A DNA stretch of 64,000 nt from Streptomyces barringtoniae (GCF_020819595.1 NZ_JAJHNP010000008.1:310001-374000); one strand, 5' to 3'; counted from the first letter of the stretch, positions 13,130 to 21,922 are shown. Notes: a model not told the origin generated them from the letters alone. Numbers and translations are program-made.

Positions 13130-13513
13130 TTACTTGACCTCGACGGAGGCGCCGGCGGCCTTGAGGGACTCGGCGGCCTTCTCGGCGGCTTCCTTGTTGA
13201 CCTTCTCGAGGACCGGCTTCGGGGTGCCGTCGACGAGGTCCTTGGCCTCCTTCAGACCCAGGGAGGTCAGCTCACGCACGACCTTGATGACCTGGATCTT
13301 CTTGTCGCCGGCGCCGGTGAGGATGACGTCGAACTCGTCCTTCTCCTCCTCGGCCTCGGCCGGGGCGGCCGGGCCGGCGGGGCCGGCAACGGCGACCGCG
13401 GCGGCGGCGGTGACGTCGAACTTCTCCTCGAAGGCCTTCACGAACTCGGAGAGCTCGATGAGGGTCATCTCCTCGAACTGGGCAAGCAGCTCGTCCTGGG
13501 TGAGCTTCGCCAT
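13130..13513 (-). CDS. rplL: 50S ribosomal protein L7/L12
   Basis: 127 aa starting at the ATG 13513 ('MAKLTQDELLAQFEEMT'), with GGAAGGA 9 nt upstream. Residues 1-35 are the dimerisation domain that docks on L10, followed by an Ala/Pro/Gly-rich hinge and the C-terminal factor-binding domain ('DVILTGAGDKKIQVIKVV', 'GLKEAKDLVDGTPKP'). It forms the ribosomal stalk that recruits translation GTPases. It lies 116 bp downstream of rplJ in the usual order and is followed by its own terminator. Confidence 0.98.
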   Translation of the reverse strand: MAKLTQDELLAQFEEMTLIELSEFVKAFEEKFDVTAAAAVAVAGPAGPAAPAEAEEEKDEFDVILTGAGDKKIQVIKVVRELTSLGLKEAKDLVDGTPKPVLEKVNKEAAEKAAESLKAAGASVEVK

Positions 13514-13629
13514 GATGGCGGTCCTTCCACTCAATCGGCAGGTGCCGGATGTACTGGGTAAGGCGGGCGTACGTCGGCCCGCTGAGACCCTCGCCGCCTC
13601 ATGCGGCCAGGATCAGAAAGCGAGCCGAA

Positions 13630-14160
13630 TTACTCGGCACCGCCCTGCTCGGCCTGCTTGGCGCGCAGCGCGTCCACGGTGCGGACGAGCTTCGACGGCA
13701 GCGCCTGGAAGAGCTGAGCAGCCTGGGACTGCTTGCCCTTGAAGGCACCGGCCAGCTTGCTGAGCAGAACCTCGCGGGACTCGAGGTCCGCAAGCTTCTT
13801 GATCTCGTCGGCGGAGAGGGCCTTGCCCTCGAGGACACCGCCCTTGATGACGAGATTGGGGTTGTCCTTGGCGAAGTCACGCAGACCCTTCGCCGACTCC
13901 ACCGGGTCACCGGTGACGAAGGCGACGGCCGTCGGGCCAGCGAAGAGCTGGTCCTCCAGCGTGATCCCGGCCTCCTTGGCCGCAATCTTGGTCAGCGTGT
14001 TCTTCACCACGGCGTACTGGGCGTTCTCACCGAGCGACCGGCGCAGCGTCTTGAGCTGCGCCACGGTGAGACCGCGGTACTCGGTCAGCACGGCGGCGTT
14101 GGAGCTGCGGAACTTGTCCGTCAGCTCCGCAACCGCGGCAGCCTTGTCGGGCCTCGCCAT
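13630..14160 (-). CDS. rplJ: 50S ribosomal protein L10
   Basis: 176 aa from the ATG 14160 ('MARPDKAAAVAELTDKF'), with AAGGAGG upstream. The N-terminal domain binds 23S rRNA ('YRGLTVAQLKTLRRSL', 'YAVVKNTLTKIAAKEAG'). The C-terminal helix ('LSKLAGAFKGKQSQAAQLF') carries the L7/L12 dimers. In many bacteria L10 represses its own operon through the mRNA leader, and the roughly 240-nt leader here allows that. A longer upstream frame runs through the leader and is not used. Confidence 0.97.
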   Translation of the reverse strand: MARPDKAAAVAELTDKFRSSNAAVLTEYRGLTVAQLKTLRRSLGENAQYAVVKNTLTKIAAKEAGITLEDQLFAGPTAVAFVTGDPVESAKGLRDFAKDNPNLVIKGGVLEGKALSADEIKKLADLESREVLLSKLAGAFKGKQSQAAQLFQALPSKLVRTVDALRAKQAEQGGAE

Positions 14161-14403
14161 AGAGCCTCGGCCTCCTTCCGGGTGATTCGGACCGCGCGGA
14201 CCCGAAGGAGGACTGGGGAAACGAAACGCCCCGGCGCAGGCGCACGGGGCGGACTCGACCGGTCGCACACGCGCTCGGCGCGCGCACTCCGGGAGTTCTT
14301 CCACTGTCACCTGCGCGGGTCGCCCACTTTTCAGCGGATCCTTCGGCCACCGCGCCCTCGTTCAAGCGCGCGGCAACGACCAGCGGTCTTTGGCTTCAGT
14401 AGG
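14161..14403 (-). promoter_or_regulatory. rplJL leader (possible L10 autoregulatory leader)
   Basis: This GC-rich untranslated stretch lies between the predicted rplJ promoter and the start codon. It contains several short inverted repeats and no credible gene. L10 or L10-L12 binding to such leaders is established in other bacteria; I cannot confirm the fold here. Confidence 0.4.
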
Positions 14404-14433
14404 AGAGTACGGGACCGGGGCGCCATCGAGCAA
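14404..14433 (-). promoter_or_regulatory. candidate rplJL promoter
   Basis: On the minus strand TTGCTC (14428-14433), 18 bp, then TACTCT (14404-14409), located between the lipoprotein stop and rplJ. It implies transcription of rplJL separate from rplKA. Confidence 0.45.
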
Positions 14434-14456
14434 ATCGGGCCCCGGCCCCGGTGAGG

Positions 14457-15416
14457 TCAGGAGCTGATGCCGCTGCCCGCCCCGGGAACACTGGTGCCGG
14501 AACCGCTCGACGTCCTGCCCGAACCGGGGACGCCGAGGGACTTCATCAGGTCCTTGAAGTCCTTGGTGTCGCTCGCCGGGGGCGCCTCGGGGGAGACCTT
14601 CACGCCGTAGTCGCTGAAGTAGGTGGTGTTGGTCATGGCGCCGTACGCCGTGTCGGCCTTCTCGGTCTTCTTGACCAGGAGGTTCTGGTCGTTGATCCAG
14701 ATGTCGACGGTCTCCGTGGTGATGCCCGTCTTGTCGAGCTGCCGCTTGAGCTCGGCCAGCCGGGAGGCGCTCAGGTTGCCGTTCCTGCGGGCGAAGTCGG
14801 CGACGTCGATGGTGCCGGAGTAGTGCGTGACCCGGACGCCGGAGACGTCCTCCCTGCCGACCTTCTTCACGTCGTGCGAGGCCAGCAGCATCTGCACCGA
14901 CTGGTACGGCGTGGTGGTCCGCGCCTGGTCCTGGAGGTTGGGCGTGGCGCCGCCGGTGATCTTGGTGAGGTCGGCGTAGCTGTACCGGATCCAGTGCTTG
15001 CCGGTCTGCTCGGCGAACTTGCCGCCCACCCTGCCGTAGACGGCGTCCGGCAGATACCGGGCCTCCGAGGACGGCGTGCCGGCCTTGCGCATGGCCTCGC
15101 CGAGCCTGCCGCCGGTGTAGGTGAGGGTGAGGTCGCCCTTGAGGCCGCCGGCCCAGGACACCTCCCCGGTCGCGCTCAGTGACATGACCGTGCCCAGGGT
15201 GGTGCTGGAGCGCACCTTCGCCGATTCCGCCTTGTCGGTGGACTGCTCGGTGGTGCGCAGGACGACGGCGATGGGGCTGACGTGGATCGTGCCGCCGTTT
15301 GCCGCCGCCTTGTCACCCTTGCCCGGGCCGGAGGAGGAGCCGCAGGCCGCCACCGAGGTCAGCGCGGCGACAGCGGCTACGGAAAGGGCCGTACGGCGGA
15401 CGGTCGTGCTCTTCAT
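14457..15416 (-). CDS. secreted lipoprotein
   Basis: 319 aa. A short basic n-region ('MKSTTVRR') and hydrophobic segment end in the lipobox LTSVAAC (acylated Cys at about 25), followed by a Ser/Gly linker. The mature part contains strand-rich stretches such as 'MSLSATGEVSWAGG' and 'RVTHYSGTIDVADF', reminiscent of LprG/LppX-like beta-fold lipoproteins, and the tail is Ser/Gly-rich. It should be anchored on the outer face of the cytoplasmic membrane, with function unknown. A lipoprotein gene between rplA and rplJ is, as far as I recall, a conserved Streptomyces feature. The rplA terminator upstream implies its own promoter. Confidence 0.88.
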   Translation of the reverse strand: MKSTTVRRTALSVAAVAALTSVAACGSSSGPGKGDKAAANGGTIHVSPIAVVLRTTEQSTDKAESAKVRSSTTLGTVMSLSATGEVSWAGGLKGDLTLTYTGGRLGEAMRKAGTPSSEARYLPDAVYGRVGGKFAEQTGKHWIRYSYADLTKITGGATPNLQDQARTTTPYQSVQMLLASHDVKKVGREDVSGVRVTHYSGTIDVADFARRNGNLSASRLAELKRQLDKTGITTETVDIWINDQNLLVKKTEKADTAYGAMTNTTYFSDYGVKVSPEAPPASDTKDFKDLMKSLGVPGSGRTSSGSGTSVPGAGSGISS

Positions 15417-15496
15417 CTGGTCCCACCCCTATGACAAATCGTGTGTCTGCAACGTAACTCAGGCCACTGACAGTCGTACGAAAGTTCGCACAAAGA

Positions 15497-15538
15497 AAGG
15501 ACGGGCCCCGCACCTGGAAGGTTGCAGGGCCCGCCCTT
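15497..15538 (-). terminator. rplKA terminator
   Basis: On the minus strand AAGGGCGGGCCC pairs 11 of 12 with the opposite arm and is followed by TTTCTTT. It lies about 45 bp after the rplA stop. Confidence 0.7.
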
Positions 15539-15580
15539 GCTCACGCGTACCTGACGCGGCTACCGGGCTGAGCGGAGGGC

Positions 15581-16306
15581 TCAGACGGCGGCCGGGTCCT
15601 CCTCGGTGAGGAGGTTGCGGGTGCGGTTCGGGTCGACCGGGATGCCGGGGCCCATCGTGGTGGTGATGGCGGCCTTCTTGAGGTAGCGACCCTTGGCGGC
15701 GGACGGCTTCAGACGGAGGATCTCCTCCAGCGCGGCGCCGTAGTTCTCCACCAGCTTGGCGTCGTCGAAGGACGCCTTGCCGATGATGAAGTGCAGGTTC
15801 GAGTGCTTGTCGACGCGGAACTCGATCTTGCCGCCCTTGATGTCGGTGACGGCCTTGGCGACGTCGGGGGTGACGGTGCCGGTCTTCGGGTTCGGCATCA
15901 GACCACGCGGGCCGAGGACGCGGCCGAGGCGGCCGACCTTGCCCATGAGGTCCGGGGTGGCGACGACGGCGTCGAAGTCCAGGCGGCCCTTCGAGACCTC
16001 GTCGATCAGCTCGTCGGCGCCGACGATGTCGGCGCCCGCGGCACGCGCGGCCTCGGCACGGTCGCCGGTCGCGAAGACCAGGACCCGGGCGGTCTTACCG
16101 GTGCCGTGCGGAAGGTTCACGGTGCCACGGACCATCTGGTCGGCCTTGCGCGGGTCGACACCCAGACGGAAGGCGACCTCGACGGTGGCGTCGAACTTGG
16201 TCGTGGAGGTCTCCTTGGCGAGACGGACGGCCTCGAGCGGGGCGTACAGCTTCTCCCGGTCGACCTTGGCGTCCGCAGCGCGGAGAGCCTTGCTGCGCTT
16301 GCTCAC
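15581..16306 (-). CDS. rplA: 50S ribosomal protein L1
   Basis: 241 aa from the GTG at 16306 ('MSKRSKALRAADAKVDR'). Typical L1 segments are visible: 'FDATVEVAFRLGVDPRK', the nucleotide-contact loop 'GTVNLPHGTGKTARVLVF', and 'LMPNPKTGTVTPDVAKA'. It forms the L1 stalk on 23S rRNA near the E site and in many bacteria represses rplKA translation. It lies 99 bp downstream of rplK, is probably cotranscribed with it, and ends before a terminator with a U-rich tail. Confidence 0.98.
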   Translation of the reverse strand: MSKRSKALRAADAKVDREKLYAPLEAVRLAKETSTTKFDATVEVAFRLGVDPRKADQMVRGTVNLPHGTGKTARVLVFATGDRAEAARAAGADIVGADELIDEVSKGRLDFDAVVATPDLMGKVGRLGRVLGPRGLMPNPKTGTVTPDVAKAVTDIKGGKIEFRVDKHSNLHFIIGKASFDDAKLVENYGAALEEILRLKPSAAKGRYLKKAAITTTMGPGIPVDPNRTRNLLTEEDPAAV

Positions 16307-16405
16307 AACTTGCTCCTGTGTGTTCTGAAGGAGTCGTGGTCTCTGGGCCGAGCAGGCCCTGCCACGTGCGACCGGTTACGGCCGCATGACGTACTGGGGG
16401 TGAGG

Positions 16406-16840
16406 TCAGCCCTCGACCGTGATGCCCATGGAACGGGCGGTGCCGGCGATGATCTTCGACGCGGCGTCCAGGTCGTTGGCGTTGAGGTCGGGGAGCTTGG
16501 TCTGGGCGATCTCGCGGACCTGCGCCTCGGTGATCTTGGCGACCTTGGTCTTGTGCGGCTCGCCGGAGCCCTTCTCCACACCAGCGGCCTTGAGGATCAT
16601 CTTCGCGGCCGGCGGCGTCTTGGTGACGAAGGTGAAGGAGCGGTCCTCGTAGACCGTGATCTCCACCGGGATCACCCAGCCACGCTGCGACTCGGTCGCG
16701 GCGTTGTACGCCTTGCAGAACTCCATGATGTTGACGCCGTGCTGACCCAGCGCGGGGCCGACCGGCGGGGCCGGGTTCGCGGCACCGGCGTTGATCTGGA
16801 GCTTGATGAGCCCCGTGACCTTCTTCTTCTTGGGAGGCAT
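16406..16840 (-). CDS. rplK: 50S ribosomal protein L11
   Basis: 144 aa starting at the ATG 16840 ('[16 protein letters not shown]'), with GGAG 5 nt upstream. The thiopeptide-contact proline region '[17 protein letters not shown]' and the C-terminal 23S-binding domain ('[19 protein letters not shown]') are present. L11 lies at the GTPase-associated centre and is needed for the RelA stringent response. The longer frame on this strand that runs through nusG is a different reading frame and is ignored. nusG lies upstream behind a terminator, so rplK probably has its own promoter in the 170-bp gap. Confidence 0.98.
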
Positions 16841-16947
16841 TGCTCTCCGGGTCCTTTCATTCGGGTCCATGCCCGCGCGAGGATCGCGATCCTGACGCAG
16901 GCATACCGCACAACGATAACGGGTATAGATGCGCGGCCAAAAACCGA

Positions 16948-16984
16948 GCAGGTCAGACCGGCTGAGACAGCCCGCCTGACCTGC
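16948..16984 (-). terminator. secE-nusG terminator
   Basis: The arms GCAGGTCAG(R)C(S)GGCTG pair at 15 of 17 positions around a 3-nt loop. The minus-strand transcript continues with GGTTTTTGG, a rare classical U-run in this genome. It lies about 25 bp after the nusG stop. Confidence 0.75.
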
Positions 16985-17010
16985 GCGGAAGAGCGACGTC
17001 CAGAAATGGA

Positions 17011-17871
17011 CTAGTTCTTCTGGATCTGGTCGAAGGACAGCTCGACCGGCGTCTCGCGGCCGAAGATCTCCACCAGGCCCTTGACCTTCTTCGAGTCGGG
17101 GTTGATCTCGTTGATGGTCGCCTGCAGGGTGGCGAACGGGCCGTCGGTGACGGTGACCGAGTCGCCGACCTCGAAGTCCAGCACCTGGACCTCGACCTTG
17201 CGCTGCGGGGCGGGCTTGCCCTCGGCCTCGGCGGCCTCGCGGGCGGCCTTCTCCTCGGCCTCCGGGGCGAGCATCTTGACGATCTCGTCCAGGGTCAGCG
17301 GGTACGGGTCGTAGGCGTTGCCGACGAAGCCGGTGACGCCCGGGGTGTTGCGGACGACACCCCAGGACTCGTTGGTCAGGTCCATGCGGACCAGGACGTA
17401 ACCCGGCAGCTTGTTCTGCTTGATCGTCTTGCGGTCGCCGTTCTTGATCTGGACGACCTCCTCCTGCGGCACCTCGGCCTGGAAGATGTAGTCCTCGACG
17501 TTCAGCGAGACGGCGCGCTGCTCCAGGTTGGTCTTCACGCGGTTCTCGTAGCCGGCGTAGGTGTGGATGACGTACCACTCGCCGGGCAGGGAGCGCAGTT
17601 CCTCGCGCAGGGCCTCGACGGGGTCGACGGGCGCGGCCGGCTCCTCCTCGGCGGCCTCGGCGGCAGCCTCCTCGCCGGCTTCCTCGTCCTCTTCGTCCTC
17701 GTCCTCGACGTTCAGGGCAGCCTCTTCGGCCGGCTCCCCCGCCTCGGCCTCGGCAGCCTCGAACTCGTCCTGCTCGTCCGCGCCCTCGACGATGTCGAGC
17801 TCGTCGTCCACCATCTCGGCAGCGGTACCGCGAGGCTCGATGGCGTCGTCGTTCAGGTTCGGGTCAGACAC
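17011..17871 (-). CDS. nusG: transcription elongation/antitermination factor NusG
   Basis: 286 aa from the GTG 17871. The first 95 residues are a very acidic Glu/Ala/Asp extension, common in actinobacteria and absent from E. coli NusG. The NGN domain follows ('EWYVIHTYAGYENRVKTNL', 'PGYVLVRMDL', 'NTPGVTGFVG') and then a KOW domain ('VGDSVTVTDGPFATLQATI'). NusG bridges RNA polymerase with Rho or ribosomal S10. It lies 80 bp after secE in the usual order and is followed by a terminator with a U-run. Confidence 0.97.
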   Translation of the reverse strand: MSDPNLNDDAIEPRGTAAEMVDDELDIVEGADEQDEFEAAEAEAGEPAEEAALNVEDEDEEDEEAGEEAAAEAAEEEPAAPVDPVEALREELRSLPGEWYVIHTYAGYENRVKTNLEQRAVSLNVEDYIFQAEVPQEEVVQIKNGDRKTIKQNKLPGYVLVRMDLTNESWGVVRNTPGVTGFVGNAYDPYPLTLDEIVKMLAPEAEEKAAREAAEAEGKPAPQRKVEVQVLDFEVGDSVTVTDGPFATLQATINEINPDSKKVKGLVEIFGRETPVELSFDQIQKN

Positions 17872-17951
17872 GATGGCTGCTTCTTCCTGGATACATAGGG
17901 GTGGAACATGCGAAAACGGGCGCCGGTGCCACGGCGCCCTTCGCTCTTGGC

Positions 17952-18239
17952 TCAGCCGAAGACGTACTTGGCCGCGTGGTTGAGCCCATAGTCAATCACG
18001 GTCACCAGCGCGATCATGATGGCGACGAAGAAGATCACCACTGTGGTGTACGACGTCAGCTGGTTGCGCGTCGGCCAGACGACCTTGCGGAGTTCCGCGA
18101 TGATCTGGCGGTAGAAGGTGGCGAGGCGCTTCAGCGGGCCCTTCTTGGCGCGCTTGCCGCCCTTGCGGGCCTTCTTCTTGGACTCGAGCGCCTCGTCCTG
18201 GGCATCAGGCGTGTCGATGGAGCCCACGGCGTCCGTCAT
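17952..18239 (-). CDS. secE: preprotein translocase subunit SecE
   Basis: 95 aa from the ATG at 18239, preceded by GGTGAGGACA. It has a basic cytosolic leader ('KKKARKGGKRAKKGPL'), the amphipathic SecE motif 'ELRKVVWPTRNQL' and a single membrane helix ('YTTVVIFFVAIMIALVTVI'). It stabilises SecY in the translocon. The single-helix form is typical of Gram-positive bacteria. It begins the secE-nusG operon about 110 bp downstream of tRNA-Trp. The much longer frame reading through the tRNA and the aminotransferase locus is spurious. Confidence 0.97.
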   Translation of the reverse strand: MTDAVGSIDTPDAQDEALESKKKARKGGKRAKKGPLKRLATFYRQIIAELRKVVWPTRNQLTSYTTVVIFFVAIMIALVTVIDYGLNHAAKYVFG

Positions 18240-18345
18240 TGTCCTCACCTGGTCCCGGGTCGTGGCCGTGCCGCGCCCGGTTTCTGAGCCGCACGGCGGT
18301 GCATTGCTGTACGTACATGCGCACACATCCTGGCGGTGTGTGTAG

Positions 18346-18418
18346 CAGGGCCGGAGGGACTTGAACCCCCAACCGCCGGTTTTGGAGACCGGTGCTCTAC
18401 CAATTGAGCTACGACCCT
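18346..18418 (-). tRNA. tRNA-Trp (CCA)
   Basis: 73 nt. The acceptor AGGGTCG pairs with CGGCCCT. The D-arm is TAGCTCAATTGGTAGAGCA. The anticodon loop CTCCAAA gives anticodon CCA. The T-loop is GTTCAAGTC. No CCA end is encoded. The position before secE-nusG is shared with mycobacteria. Confidence 0.97.
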
Positions 18419-18680
18419 TTGTGTGTCCCCCAACGTACCGCATCCGGCCGGGTGCGAGGTGTGCACCGGTTTCGGCGGCGGCTGCTGAAGGCCAACGAGG
18501 TGAGAGTGTACGTGGTCCGCGGCCCGGCGTCGAACAGAAAGCGCCCGTCCAGGGCCGGTTGACCAAAGATCGTCCTGGCCGGGGGCCGGATTCGGACCCG
18601 TGTTCACGCATCGACCCCTGGTTGTTCAGTCCGTGAAACCCGTGTGCCGGGGACATTTCCGGTCTGGAACGATGGGCTCC

Positions 18681-19907
18681 ATGAGCGCTGCAACCCCACC
18701 CACCGAGCGCCGGGTCTCCGCCCGAGTCGGCGCGATCTCCGAGTCCGCCACCCTCGCCGTGGACGCCAAGGCCAAGGCCCTGAAGGCCGCCGGGCGTCCG
18801 GTGATCGGCTTCGGCGCCGGCGAGCCCGACTTCCCGACCCCGGACTACATCGTCGAGGCGGCCGTAGAGGCCTGCAAGAACCCCAAGTACCACCGCTACA
18901 CGCCCGCCGGCGGGCTGCCCGAGCTGAAGGCCGCCATCGCCGCGAAGACGCTGCGCGACTCCGGCTGGGAGCCCGACGTCTCGCAGATCCTCGTCACCAA
19001 CGGCGGCAAGCAGGCCATCTACGAGGCGTTCGCCGCGATCCTCGACCCGGGCGACGAGGTCATCGTCCCGGCGCCGTACTGGACGACGTACCCGGAGTCG
19101 ATCCGCCTGGCCGGCGGTGTCCCGGTGGAGGTCGTGGCCGACGAGACGACCGGCTACCGCGTCTCGGTCGAGCAGCTGGAGGCGGCGCGCACGGAGAAGA
19201 CCAAGGTCGTACTCTTCGTCTCCCCGTCCAACCCGACCGGCGCGGTGTACTCCGAGGCCGAGACCGAGGCGATCGGCCGCTGGGCGGTGGAGCACGGCCT
19301 GTGGGTGCTCACCGACGAGATCTACGAGCACCTGGTCTACGGCGACGCCGCCGCGGTGTCCCTGCCGGCGCTGCTGCCCGAGCTGCGCGACAAGTGCATC
19401 GTGGTCAACGGTGTGGCGAAGACGTACGCCATGACCGGCTGGCGCGTGGGCTGGGTCATCGGCCCGAAGGATGTCGTCAAGGCCGCGACCAACCTGCAGT
19501 CGCACGCCACCTCCAACGTCTCCAACGTGGCCCAGGTGGCCGCCCTGGCCGCCGTCTCCGGTGACCTGGAGGCCGTGGCGAAGATGCGCGAGGCCTTCGA
19601 CCGGCGCCGCAGGACGATCGTGCGGATGCTCAACGAGATCGACGGCGTTGTCTGCCCGGAGCCCGAGGGCGCCTTCTACGCCTACCCGTCGGTCAAGGCC
19701 CTGCTCGGCAGGGAGATCCGCGGCAAGCGGCCGCAGGACACGGTCGAGCTGGCCGCGCTGATCCTGGAGGAGGTCGAGGTCGCGGTCGTCCCGGGCGAGG
19801 CCTTCGGCACGCCGGGTTACCTGCGGCTGTCGTACGCGCTGGGTGACGAGGACCTCGTCGAGGGCGTGAGCCGCCTCCAGAAGCTGCTGGCGGAGGCCAA
19901 GGCCTGA
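18681..19907 (+). CDS. aspC: pyridoxal-phosphate aspartate/aromatic aminotransferase (class I)
   Basis: 408 aa from the ATG 18681 ('MSAATPPTERRVSARVG'); an upstream in-frame start at 18600 would add 27 residues of low plausibility. Fold-type I features: substrate-contact 'GFGAGEPDFPTPDYI', 'NGGKQAIYEAF', 'SPSNPTGAVYSEAE', the cofactor-binding 'TDEIYEHLVYG', and the Schiff-base lysine Lys247 in 'VAKTYAMTGWRVGW'. It transfers amino groups between aspartate (or a similar amino acid) and 2-oxoglutarate in the cytosol. It is divergent from tRNA-Trp and followed by a strong hairpin, so it is probably monocistronic. Exact substrate preference cannot be read from the sequence. Confidence 0.93.
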   Translation: MSAATPPTERRVSARVGAISESATLAVDAKAKALKAAGRPVIGFGAGEPDFPTPDYIVEAAVEACKNPKYHRYTPAGGLPELKAAIAAKTLRDSGWEPDVSQILVTNGGKQAIYEAFAAILDPGDEVIVPAPYWTTYPESIRLAGGVPVEVVADETTGYRVSVEQLEAARTEKTKVVLFVSPSNPTGAVYSEAETEAIGRWAVEHGLWVLTDEIYEHLVYGDAAAVSLPALLPELRDKCIVVNGVAKTYAMTGWRVGWVIGPKDVVKAATNLQSHATSNVSNVAQVAALAAVSGDLEAVAKMREAFDRRRRTIVRMLNEIDGVVCPEPEGAFYAYPSVKALLGREIRGKRPQDTVELAALILEEVEVAVVPGEAFGTPGYLRLSYALGDEDLVEGVSRLQKLLAEAKA

Positions 19908-19923
19908 GCCGGTCCATTTTTGG

Positions 19924-19957
19924 ACAGGGGCGCCCTGAGGGTTCGGGGTGCCCCTGT
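19924..19957 (+). terminator. aspC terminator
   Basis: ACAGGGGCGCCC and GGGTGCCCCTGT form a 12-bp stem with one G-T pair, 16 bp after the stop. Confidence 0.75.
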
Positions 19958-20030
19958 TCGTTTGTGCGAGCAAGACCACGTACGGGGAAACGGCTACCGG
20001 TACGGCAGGGACGTACGGCAGGATCTGGGA

Positions 20031-21071
20031 ATGGAGCGTGTACGTGATCTCTCTGAGCTGCCGAAAGCCCATCTGCACCTGCACTTCACCGGTTCGATGC
20101 GGCCGGGAACCGTCCTGGAGCTGGCCGACAAGTACGGCGTGCATCTGCCCGAGGCCCTGACCGAGGCCCTGACCAGCGGCGAACCGCCCAGGCTGCGGGC
20201 CACCGACGAGCGGGGCTGGTTCCGTTTCCAGCGGCTCTACGACGCGGCGCGCTCCTGCCTGCGCCGGCCGGAGGACATCCAGCGCCTGGTCCGGGAGGCC
20301 GCCGAGGAGGACGTGAAGGACGGTTCGGGCTGGCTGGAGATCCAGGTGGACCCGACGTCGTACGCGCCCCGGCTGGGCGGTCTGATCCCCGCGCTGGAGA
20401 TCATCCTGGACGCCGTGGACACGACGTCCCGGGAGACCGGGCTCGGCATGCGCGTGCTGGTCGCCGCCAACCGCATGAAGCACCCCTTGGACGCCCGTAC
20501 GCTGGCCCGCCTGGCGGTGCGGTACGCGGACCGTGGCGTGGTCGGTTTCGGGCTCTCCAACGACGAGCGGCGGGGCATGGCGCGGGACTTCGACCGGGCC
20601 TTCCACATCGCGCGCGAAGGCGGCCTGCTGTCGGCCCCGCACGGCGGCGAGCTGACCGGCCCGGCGTCGGTGCGCGACTGCCTGGACGACCTGCACGCCT
20701 CGCGGATCGGGCACGGAGTGCGCGCGGCGGAGGACCCCCGGCTGCTGAAGCGGCTGGCGGACCGGCAGGTGACCTGCGAGGTGTGCCCGGCGTCGAACGT
20801 GGCGCTCGGCGTGTACGAGAAGCCCGAGGACGTCCCGCTGCGGGCCTTCTTCGAGGCGGGCGTTCCGATGGCCCTCGGCGCCGACGACCCGCTGCTGTTC
20901 GGCTCCCGGCTGGCCGCCCAGTACGAGATCGCCCGGCACGCGCACGGCTTCTCGGACGCCGAGCTCGCCGAGCTGGCCCGGCAGTCGGTGCGGGGTTCGG
21001 CCGCCCCGCAGGACATCAGGGAACGGCTGCTGGCCGGCGTGGACGAGTGGCTGGCCCGCCCGGCCGTCTGA
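20031..21071 (+). CDS. adenosine deaminase family protein
   Basis: 346 aa from the ATG 20031 ('MERVRDLSELPKAHLHLH'). An upstream in-frame start at 19920 lies inside the terminator and is rejected. Metal-binding HLH (His16 and His18) precedes 'FTGSMRPGT'. The other catalytic elements are 'SAPHGGELTGP', 'SRIGHGVRA' and 'ALGADDPLLFG' (family consensus closer to S/N-T/S-DDP). This is the fold of purine deaminases that convert adenosine to inosine with a zinc ion. Bacterial members of this subfamily may instead act on adenine or modified purines, so the substrate is not certain. It is convergent with a TetR gene, with a shared hairpin at the end. Confidence 0.85.
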   Translation: MERVRDLSELPKAHLHLHFTGSMRPGTVLELADKYGVHLPEALTEALTSGEPPRLRATDERGWFRFQRLYDAARSCLRRPEDIQRLVREAAEEDVKDGSGWLEIQVDPTSYAPRLGGLIPALEIILDAVDTTSRETGLGMRVLVAANRMKHPLDARTLARLAVRYADRGVVGFGLSNDERRGMARDFDRAFHIAREGGLLSAPHGGELTGPASVRDCLDDLHASRIGHGVRAAEDPRLLKRLADRQVTCEVCPASNVALGVYEKPEDVPLRAFFEAGVPMALGADDPLLFGSRLAAQYEIARHAHGFSDAELAELARQSVRGSAAPQDIRERLLAGVDEWLARPAV

Positions 21072-21191
21072 AGTGGGCGTAGGGCGGACAGGGATTGAAA
21101 CAGACCAGTAAGTCGACCGCGGGGACGGTGCGGGGCCGGAACTCGCGCAGGCTCAGCCGCATACGGCCGTGATCGCGTGGGCGGTTGTCAT

Positions 21192-21220
21192 GCCCTCAGC
21201 GTGAAGCTCACGCTGAGGGC
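21192..21220. terminator. bidirectional terminator
   Basis: GCCCTCAGCGTGA and TCACGCTGAGGGC form a perfect 13-bp stem with a 3-nt loop. It sits between the convergent deaminase and TetR genes and overlaps the TetR stop codon. Confidence 0.7.
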
Positions 21221-21819
21221 GGCGCAACGGAGATTCCGCCCAGCAGTGTCCGCGCGAGCCGCGCGGCGAACGCGTCGACCGACGGCCGCTCCCCCGTGTC
21301 GGTCGCGTCGTAGGCGAAGGCACGCTGCGCGCAGGCCCCCAGCAGCAGGGAGGCGGCCGCGAAGGTGTCGGCGTCGGCGCGGACCCGGCCGACGGCCTGC
21401 TCCGCGCGCAGGTAGGCGTCCAGGTCCTGGATGGGCCGGTGGGGGCCGGAACCGAGCGTGCGCAGGGCGTCGTCATGGCGCCGTTTGAGCTGGGTCTCGG
21501 CGTACAGGGAGGCGGCGATCGGGAAGCTCTGCTCGTAGAAGAGGGCGGCCTGGCGGGCGATCTCGGTGAGGTTGCCCTCCAGGGTGTCCTGTCCCGGTTT
21601 CGCGGCGAGGCTGTTGAGGAGGGGTGTGAGCCGGGGCAGCCGCTCGGCGAGGACGCGCACGAACAGGTCCTCCTTGCTGTCGAAGTACTTGTAGAGGGCC
21701 GCTTCGGAGCAGCCGGCCGCGCGGGCGATCTCCTTGGTGGTGGTGCGGGCGAGTCCGACGGTGAGCATGAGCTCGTGGGCGGCGTCGAGGATGCGGACAC
21801 GCGCCGGCTTCGGCTCCAT
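21208..21819 (-). CDS. TetR-family transcriptional repressor
   Basis: 203 aa from the ATG 21819. The N-terminal helix-turn-helix is clear: 'ILDAAHELMLTVGLARTTT', then 'EIARAAGCSEAALYKYF'. The C-terminal ligand-binding domain is helical without a recognisable ligand signature. It is divergent from an NmrA-like oxidoreductase gene, with two related palindromes in the 100-bp gap. It therefore probably represses both itself and that gene until an unknown small molecule binds. Confidence 0.88.
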   Translation of the reverse strand: MEPKPARVRILDAAHELMLTVGLARTTTKEIARAAGCSEAALYKYFDSKEDLFVRVLAERLPRLTPLLNSLAAKPGQDTLEGNLTEIARQAALFYEQSFPIAASLYAETQLKRRHDDALRTLGSGPHRPIQDLDAYLRAEQAVGRVRADADTFAAASLLLGACAQRAFAYDATDTGERPSVDAFAARLARTLLGGISVAPPSA

Positions 21820-21845
21820 GGGACGTCCAATCGGGCTTGACGGGT

Positions 21846-21897
21846 GGGTGAGTGCTTACCCACTCTAGAGTCAGCAGGGGTGAGTGAACACTCACCC
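21846..21897. promoter_or_regulatory. paired TetR operators
   Basis: GGGTGAGTG-AA-CACTCACCC (21878-21897) is a perfect palindrome. A second, weaker copy begins GGGTGAGTGCTTACCC at 21846. Both lie between the divergent TetR and NmrA-like genes, placed to control both. Confidence 0.7.
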
Positions 21898-21922
21898 ACC
21901 AGTCCCGAGTACGGGAGCACTC

